A stretch of DNA of 10,133 bases from Deltaproteobacteria bacterium. GTDB lineage: Bacteria > Desulfobacterota > DSM-4660 > Desulfatiglandales > HGW-15. The stretch is taken from the NCBI GenBank assembly GCA_016929815.1, contig JAFGIC010000408.1:1-10133 (forward strand). The letters run 5' to 3'. Shown in pieces: positions 5,709 through 10,133 of the stretch. Under the pieces are notes generated by a model. It was not told the DNA's origin. It saw only the letters and a program-made list of their open reading frames with translations, and searched no databases. Both the position numbers and the translations under genes were made by a program. How positions within the stretch are numbered: position 1 is the stretch's first letter; every line of letters begins with the position of its first letter.

Positions 5709-6482
5709 TTGATTATAGGTTTTTTTGATTCGGGAATCGGCGGTGTCACGGTTTTGAAGAGGGCGCTGGAATTGACGCCGGATGCCGAATATATCTACTA
5801 TGCGGACACAAAGAATGTGCCCTATGGCGTGAAAGAGAAACATGAAGTAATGAATTGCGTCTCTGAGGCCTTTAATTTTCTGGCAAACAAGGGGATTGGG
5901 CTAGCGGTTATAGCATGCAATACCGCCACGTCCGTTGCCGTTGCCGAGTTGAGAAAGAGATACACCTTTCCAATAATAGGGATGGAGCCCGCCATAAAAC
6001 CCGCGATTACCAGCAATTCAGGGAAAAGGATACTTGTTCTGGCAACATCCTTGACCCTCCGGGAAAGCAAGCTTGAGGAGCTGATAAGCTCCCTGGACAA
6101 GACCCAGAGGATCAGGAAACTGGCGCTGGATGAATTGGTCATGCGCGCGGAACGATTTGATTTTGATTCGGATAAAGTCGTTCACTATATAAAGAATAAA
6201 CTGTCAGGCATAGATTTTAATGAGTACGAGACAATTGTCCTGGGCTGCACGCACTTCATATATTATTCAAAAATAATCCAGGAAACAGCAGGAAGACATA
6301 TCTCTGTTATTGACGGAAATGAAGGGACCGCCAGGAACATGTTAAGGGTAATAAAAGAAAAGATCTCTGCCCCTGATATCAATTACAGGAAAGGCCAAAT
6401 AACCTTCTATTCTTCAGGCGTGGAAGACCCCCCGGAACGCATTAATAAGCTGCTGGCGATATTAAAACCGGAAAAGGGTTAA
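5709..6482 (+). CDS. murI: Glutamate racemase
   Basis: MurI interconverts L- and D-glutamate without a cofactor, supplying D-glutamate for peptidoglycan. The 257-residue length is normal. Motifs are FFDSGIGGVTVL with Asp7-Ser8, YYADTKNVPYG at 31-40, the first catalytic cysteine Cys70 in IACNTATS, GMEPAIKPA at 91-99, and the second catalytic cysteine Cys180 with His182 in VLGCTHFIY. The start is TTG at 5709. An in-frame TGA occupies the codon just before it, and GGAGG (5697-5701) sits 7 bases upstream, so no earlier start is possible. The gene is divergent from the tRNA. Downstream lies a stretch of decayed genes, and no terminator hairpin is evident. Confidence 0.97.
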   Translation: MIIGFFDSGIGGVTVLKRALELTPDAEYIYYADTKNVPYGVKEKHEVMNCVSEAFNFLANKGIGLAVIACNTATSVAVAELRKRYTFPIIGMEPAIKPAITSNSGKRILVLATSLTLRESKLEELISSLDKTQRIRKLALDELVMRAERFDFDSDKVVHYIKNKLSGIDFNEYETIVLGCTHFIYYSKIIQETAGRHISVIDGNEGTARNMLRVIKEKISAPDINYRKGQITFYSSGVEDPPERINKLLAILKPEKG

Positions 6483-7020
6483 ACAGTAAAAGGCCAGGTC
6501 GCGTTTCCCCTTTCATGGCAGGGTTATTTGAACATTAACTTTCACGGGAGCGCCGAAAGGAACTTTGCCGCCGGCATAATCCTTACTTTTCCGTCGATGA
6601 TATCTTCTCCCTGAGCAAGCGGCACCTGATAAAGATAAGGTATCCCGAGTCTTTCTCCGAAATAATTCAATGCAGGATTCGCATTACGACTTGATGTTTT
6701 ACATTCGACAGCAAACCAGGGTTTTTTACCATGTGTCACCAGGAAATCAACTTCTCTCTTGTTCGCGTCCCTCAGATAATATAGGCCTGTCTTATATCCT
6801 TTAGGTAAAAATATTATCGCAATAAATTCGGCAGTAAATCAAAACATGAGGCCGCTTCAAGGCCCGTCCCTTTCTAAAAAGGGGCAGGAATGATGTGATA
6901 TCCGGGCAATTCTGGCGGGAAGCTTCATTTTTCATCAAAATTTCTCTTAAATTTCAAATTCATTTCATTCATGCAGTTGATAATAACGGACAAATATATT
7001 AACATGAGGAGGACTCAATA
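6483..7020. other. Decayed intergenic stretch between murI and creD
   Basis: Apart from the DUF4143 remnant at 6542-6802 I see no gene on either strand. A short hairpin CCCTTT-CTAA-AAAGGG occupies 6868-6883 with no U-run. The segment 6925-6975 is AT-rich with repeated TTCAT/AAATTTC words. An AGGAGG ribosome site at 7007-7012 belongs to the creD start. No convincing promoter for creD was found. Confidence 0.55.
6542..6802 (-). pseudogene. C-terminal remnant of a DUF4143-type AAA+ ATPase
   Basis: The minus-strand frame reads KTGLYYLRDANKREVDFLV, then THGKKPWFAVECKTS, then YFGERLGIPYLYQV, and ends in a TGA at 6542-6544. This is the nuclease-like end of the ATPase family that carries DUF4143, in which ExK-like residues follow a D. 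The family normally has some 380-450 residues with an N-terminal Walker ATPase; here only about 87 residues are recognisable. The frame stays open upstream to a TGA at 6839-6841, but that part does not look like the family and offers no good start. The gene has lost everything except its 3' end and is presumably non-functional. A GTG at 6737-6739 inside the conserved core is not a credible start. Confidence 0.7.
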
Positions 7021-7801
7021 ATGGAGACGGCGCCCGGCATTCTTAACAGGATAAGAAATTCAAGGATACTGCAATTGCTTCTTAGATGCGCAGAATTTCG
7101 ACTTTCCATTTTCCCTGGCCCTTAACGGGAGCCAGAGTCTGTACATAACGCCTCTGGGCAAGGATACGTCCGTTGATTTGGAATCAAACTGGAACAGTCC
7201 CAGCTTCCAGGGGGCCTGGCTGCCGGGCCAACGTACGGTAAATGAAAACGGTTTTGAGGCGACCTGGGAGATCCCATATCTGGGCAGGAACTATCCGCAG
7301 TCCTGGAGTTCGGAGAAACTTATGAAAGAAGAGATCGCGGCATCCAGATTCGGGGTGGACCTGATAACGGCCATCGACAAATACCGCATGGCGGAACGAA
7401 GCGTTAAATATGCAGGAATATTCATTCTCTTGACTTTTGCGACCATCTGGCTGATAGAGATCTTATTAAAGTTACATGTGCATTTTTTACAATACATATT
7501 GCTGGGATTTGCATTATGCATCTTTTATCTCCTGGAGCTGTCCTTGTTTGAGCATATAAGATTTGCGGCGGCCTATGCCATTGTAACCATGATTACGGCC
7601 TATGGAAAGGTCATGCTCAAGACCTGTAAAAAGGCGGCCATAATAGGCTCGGTTGTGACGGCATTGTATGGCTATATTTATATCATCCTCTGCAACGAGG
7701 ACTATGCCCTTTTGATGGGCGCCATAGGTATGTTCACAATCCTGGGTCTTATCATGTTCCTGACACGGCGTGTAAATTGGTCCGAGACAAATGGGGCCTG
7801 A
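7021..7801 (+). pseudogene. creD: creD inner-membrane protein gene with internal deletion and frameshift
   Basis: CreD is an inner-membrane protein of the CreBC regulon, linked in enterics to envelope stress and colicin tolerance. It normally has about 430-450 residues. Here an ATG at 7021, 8 bases after AGGAGG, opens METAPGILNRIRNSRILQLL, which looks like a CreD N-terminus, but that frame ends at TAA 7123. From about 7085 another frame begins with NFDFPFSLALNGSQSLYITP, the CreD middle, and runs through SFQGAWLPGQR and LGRNYPQSW to the membrane part, with ERSVKYAGIFILLTFATIW, FYLLELSLFEH and FLTRRVNW, stopping at 7799-7801. Well over 100 residues between the two parts are absent. An open frame with TTG at 7178 (207 residues) covers the C-terminal part, but lacks a ribosome site. 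Loss of function is likely unless the assembly is wrong. The stop is two bases before the next gene. Confidence 0.82.
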
Positions 7802-7803
7802 TC

Positions 7804-8595
7804 ATGTTTATAAAAATCAATAAAAGGTTCGCAACCTGCCTTTTAATTATATTATCGCTGCTTTTATGCACGATCTCCTCTTTCGCGCAAGGTGCTGAAG
7901 ATGAAAGCGGTTCTGTTATTTCTGAACCTGAATCACTGACCCTATCGGAACTCCTGACAAAACTGAATTTTCCTTTTGAAACCTTACCGCCGGATATTTT
8001 AAACCATCGGGTTTTTGAGAAAACAGAACATGGTCGCACCTATGCCGGTTATAAGATACTGGAAAATGATCGTGCATTTTTATTGGCATACTACTACCCG
8101 TTTAAAGAGACCCCATCCAGGTTGTACTTATTGAAATTTGACAAGAACTCACAAGACTGGTCCTGCCGGACTGTGGATGATTCCTTAATCGCCGCTACAA
8201 CCTCATTTCAGGGCATAAAAACAATAAATAATTTCTATTTAATTTGTCTCCACATAAATCCCTCCGCAGGGTTGACCATCATTGTCCCTCACGATATGAA
8301 GACATATCATATCTTGAAAGGTTATATCGATGCTGTATATGATGATGATCTAATGATCTATAGCCCGAATCAGAGACATTTTGCTTCGACACATCCTTGT
8401 GAAATAGGCATTTACAACCCCTTTACACAGGAGGCAAAGATTATTCTGCCACGAACTCCTGATCCGCCCTTATGGTCCGCCTATATAGATAAAATGAGAG
8501 AAGTGTATGAACTGCTTACAGCAGATAACTGGTGTGCCAGAAATAATCATAACTGTGAACCGGAATTGTTCACCAGATACTTCCACAGGATGTAA
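7804..8595 (+). CDS. Secreted protein of unknown function, N-terminal part of a probable frameshifted gene
   Basis: From ATG 7804 the frame gives 263 residues. The first 28 form a signal peptide (MFIKINKRFA, a long hydrophobic core, then SFA before Gln29), so the product is exported. The mature part has many aromatic and short beta-like segments, such as AFLLAYYYPF near 91-100 and SRLYLLKFD near 105-113, and paired cysteines at Cys244 and Cys251 near the end. I do not know its function. A GTG at 7777 in the same frame would put a hydrophilic stretch before the signal and lacks support; the match of this signal peptide to that of the gene at 8971 supports ATG 7804. The gene follows the creD stop by two bases. 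It ends abruptly in FHRM, while the -1 frame continues a sensible protein, so it was probably longer originally. Confidence 0.7.
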   Translation: MFIKINKRFATCLLIILSLLLCTISSFAQGAEDESGSVISEPESLTLSELLTKLNFPFETLPPDILNHRVFEKTEHGRTYAGYKILENDRAFLLAYYYPFKETPSRLYLLKFDKNSQDWSCRTVDDSLIAATTSFQGIKTINNFYLICLHINPSAGLTIIVPHDMKTYHILKGYIDAVYDDDLMIYSPNQRHFASTHPCEIGIYNPFTQEAKIILPRTPDPPLWSAYIDKMREVYELLTADNWCARNNHNCEPELFTRYFHRM

Positions 8596-8915
8596 CCGTA
8601 AACTCAGAAACTGATTCATTGGCCTTTGTGGCTGATTTTATCGGTACGGGGCCGCATGATGGACCACCATATGAACTGAACGGACAAATCATACAGGCAG
8701 AGAGTCAAAATGCACCTTATGAACTGTCGAATGGGAAAATCATAAATGTAGAGGGTCAAAGCGTGCTGTATATCTTTCGGAGAATACATTCAGCCAATCC
8801 TTTGGAGTACCGTGAATTTGATCTGAAGAATTTAGAACAGAAGCGGGGCGAGAATTTTAATCTGGCTGATCTGCTCAAAAAAGAATCACTCGACCGACTT
8901 TTTGAAGGAGAATAA
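8583..8915 (+). pseudogene. C-terminal part of the frameshifted secreted protein
   Basis: In the -1 frame relative to the gene at 7804, translation continues as PQDVTVNSETDSLAFVADF from 8583 and runs to TAA at 8913-8915. The only usual start codon near its beginning is TTG 8619, with no ribosome site, so independent translation is unlikely. Joining the frames near 8581-8585 gives one protein of about 373 residues. The joined C-terminus has the pattern DSLAFVADF, VLYIFRRI, EYREFDLKNLE, which reads as a continuous beta domain with a final helix. It contains an imperfect tandem repeat of PYEL-NG-II units at 8667-8765. Its last bases hold GAAGGAG, but the next gene uses a later ribosome site. Confidence 0.62.
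8667..8765 (+). repeat. Imperfect tandem coding repeat (16 and 17 codons)
   Basis: Unit 1 at 8667-8714 encodes PYELNGQIIQAESQNA. Unit 2 at 8715-8765 encodes PYELSNGKIINVEGQSV. PYEL, NG, II, E and Q recur in order, with one extra codon in unit 2. The bases tatgaactg are identical in both. This is an old in-frame duplication inside the coding sequence. Confidence 0.7.
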
Positions 8916-8970
8916 AAAGCTTATTTTTCATAGGGTCCAAAGGCTGAAAAGATACAATAGGAGGACTTCA

Positions 8971-9999
8971 ATGTTTACAAATATCCTTCATCGGTTCGCA
9001 ATTTTCTTTCTGATCATTATATCATCGCCCATCTTATGCCCTATTTCCCCTTCTGCACAGGATAAAGAAAATCAGAATAAAGATTCCCTTTTACAAAAAG
9101 AGATGGCTGGAGGACTTATGATCGGGGTAGCCGACTCAAACGGTATAATATTGCCCTTTGCAGTGTATGACGGAGAAAGATGGACGGCACCCTGGCCTGA
9201 GGAAGATTATGATGTTTATGAAACAATGGAGGACATCCCGAAATCATGGTATAGCCCGCTCGAAAATATTCCTAAAAAATGGAACATCATATATCAGGAT
9301 AACCAAACCGGGACAATTGAGATGTCAAAACAGGCGCTGGTATCCAGTTGGTGTTCCCAGCGGTGGGTGCTGGTCGGAGTGGCAACAAGAAAAGTACACA
9401 GGGGAAATAAAGGCGACATCTATGATATCAGCAATTCGGAAGGCCTTTTTCTGGCCACTACAGGAAATCAGACCGAGTCCGGCATGAAGGTGCCGGACAA
9501 ACAATCGAATGAATACAGCGAGATATACAAACTGGTCGATGCCAGCATTAACGCGTCTGAGGGCATCGGAAACCATCCTGTTCAAGAAAGCGAAAGGGGG
9601 GCTGCCCAAACCGAGCTGACAACTATTGTACGAAACGAGACGCATCAGGAAGGGTGTGCCATCTATTATGTGGAGGCAAGGAAGGAATACCCGGATGAAA
9701 GTTCAAAACCGTGGCCCGAAGGCCTTACTGTCTTTACGGCTGTCTCCTATTTGAACGGATGGATACTGAGGGACGGAAATAATAAATTGTCATTTATAAA
9801 ACAGGATTTTGAAATATATCATCGCACCTGGCTGATGTATACACCACCCGACGATCCCCTTGGCATACTGACACTGAACGGTCGCTCCTATTGGATAATA
9901 CGAGACTGGACCAGCTATGAAAGTGAAAGGTGGGTTATTTTCGATGTGTCTCCTTCAGATGTCAAACAGGCCCTGGAGGTTTACGGCGGAGGTTGTTAG
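8971..9999 (+). CDS. Secreted protein of unknown function
   Basis: ATG 8971 is preceded by AGGAGG at 8959-8964 with a 6-base gap, which decides the start over a TTG at 8902 that would prefix a charged, non-signal stretch. The 342-residue product begins with a signal peptide, hydrophobic over residues 9-23, with likely cleavage after Ala29. The mature protein contains LMIGVADSNGIILPFAVYDG near 49-68, a tryptophan-rich stretch WTAPWPEED at 71-79, KSWYSPLENIPKKW near 91-104, and a C-terminal part with LNGRSYWIIRDWTSYESERW at 302-321. It looks like a two-domain beta-rich exported protein; similar unnamed secreted proteins occur in other bacteria, from memory only. Cysteines at 128, 229 and 342 may pair. 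It is co-oriented with the broken genes upstream, and its first 31 bases closely match those of the gene at 7804. Confidence 0.85.
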   Translation: MFTNILHRFAIFFLIIISSPILCPISPSAQDKENQNKDSLLQKEMAGGLMIGVADSNGIILPFAVYDGERWTAPWPEEDYDVYETMEDIPKSWYSPLENIPKKWNIIYQDNQTGTIEMSKQALVSSWCSQRWVLVGVATRKVHRGNKGDIYDISNSEGLFLATTGNQTESGMKVPDKQSNEYSEIYKLVDASINASEGIGNHPVQESERGAAQTELTTIVRNETHQEGCAIYYVEARKEYPDESSKPWPEGLTVFTAVSYLNGWILRDGNNKLSFIKQDFEIYHRTWLMYTPPDDPLGILTLNGRSYWIIRDWTSYESERWVIFDVSPSDVKQALEVYGGGC

Positions 10000-10072
10000 A
10001 TTCCTTTAAGAAATGCTGTCCAGAATACAATGTTAAGTCATAGACTACCCATCCTATCAGAAAGGAGATAAA

Positions 10073-10133
10073 ATGATTAGACTTATATTTTATGTTCTTT
10101 TATTTATCCCAACCCTGGAAGGGTGCCTTTGCC
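10073..10133 (+). CDS. N-terminus of a possible lipoprotein (truncated by window end)
   Basis: An AAAGGAG ribosome site at 10061-10067 precedes ATG 10073 by 5 bases. The 20 residues seen are MIRLIFYVLLFIPTLEGCLC: one positive residue, a hydrophobic core, then Leu-Glu-Gly-Cys. This resembles a lipobox with Cys18 as the lipid-bearing residue, although Glu at -2 is unusual. The gene runs on outside the window, 73 bases after the preceding stop and on the same strand, so it may belong to the same secreted-protein group. Nothing can be said about function. Confidence 0.6.
   Translation, partial: MIRLIFYVLLFIPTLEGCLC

Noticed and set aside
6868..6883. Hairpin CCCTTT-CTAA-AAAGGG as a murI terminator
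   Set aside because: It is almost 400 bases past murI, weak, and not followed by a T-run.
6977..7005. Possible creD promoter TTGATA-17-TAACAT
   Set aside because: The transcription start would fall on or after the AGGAGG at 7007-7012, leaving no ribosome site on the mRNA.
7777..7803. GTG start at 7777 for the secreted-protein gene
   Set aside because: It would add a hydrophilic segment before the signal peptide and overlap creD. ATG 7804 matches the start of the similar signal peptide at 8971.
8902..8970. TTG start at 8902 for the second secreted protein
   Set aside because: It adds 23 highly charged residues before the signal peptide, whereas ATG 8971 has AGGAGG six bases upstream.
1..10133. 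CRISPR array, insertion sequence or phage module
   Set aside because: No evenly spaced direct repeats, transposase motifs, terminal inverted repeats or phage structural genes were seen on either strand.

Overview
The window comes from a Gram-negative-type bacterium of moderate GC content. It carries Sec signal peptides, a TolB-like periplasmic propeller, a glutamate racemase for cell-wall synthesis and a membrane cytochrome b with a periplasmic heme domain. Membrane proteins that join a cytochrome b to an ethylbenzene-dehydrogenase-type heme domain, beside TolB-like and EF-hand secreted proteins, fit respiratory anaerobes such as Nitrospirota, Planctomycetota (anammox relatives) or Desulfobacterota. 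The window holds no marker that decides between them, so no taxon is claimed.

Layout. Positions 1-2795 (+ strand) form an envelope and respiratory cassette: the C-terminal end of a TolB-like propeller protein, a 512-residue fusion of a five-helix cytochrome b with a periplasmic heme-binding domain, and a secreted protein with four EF-hand loops. Positions 2898-5377 (- strand) look like one operon read leftward from a good sigma70-type promoter at 5419-5447: a small HExxH metallopeptidase-like protein, an FmdB zinc-ribbon protein, an unrecognised helical protein, and FabD (malonyl-CoA:ACP transacylase). Between this operon and the + strand cassette lies a mirrored array of degenerate 8-bp units. 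Upstream of the operon on the same strand is a tRNA with anticodon CAT and its own likely promoter. Divergent from it at 5709 is murI, starting at a TTG.

From 6483 to about 8915 the window shows gene decay. There is a C-terminal scrap of a DUF4143-type ATPase, a creD gene in which the N-terminal start is joined directly to the C-terminal half with loss of the reading frame, and a secreted-protein gene apparently split by a one-base frameshift. An intact secreted protein of unnamed function follows at 8971-9999. Its signal-peptide coding sequence is a clear near-copy of the one at 7804. The window ends inside a new gene whose first 20 residues look like a lipoprotein signal.

How the genes work together. 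The first cassette plausibly moves electrons between the quinone pool and periplasmic partners: the cytochrome b touches the membrane pool and its soluble domain faces the periplasm. The partner enzyme is not in this window. FabD and MurI are housekeeping genes for fatty-acid and peptidoglycan synthesis. I found no CRISPR array, insertion sequence, phage gene or recognised defence system. The least explained items are the cytochrome fusion with its Cys-X3-Cys-His motif, the 8-bp array, and the run of secreted proteins after creD.
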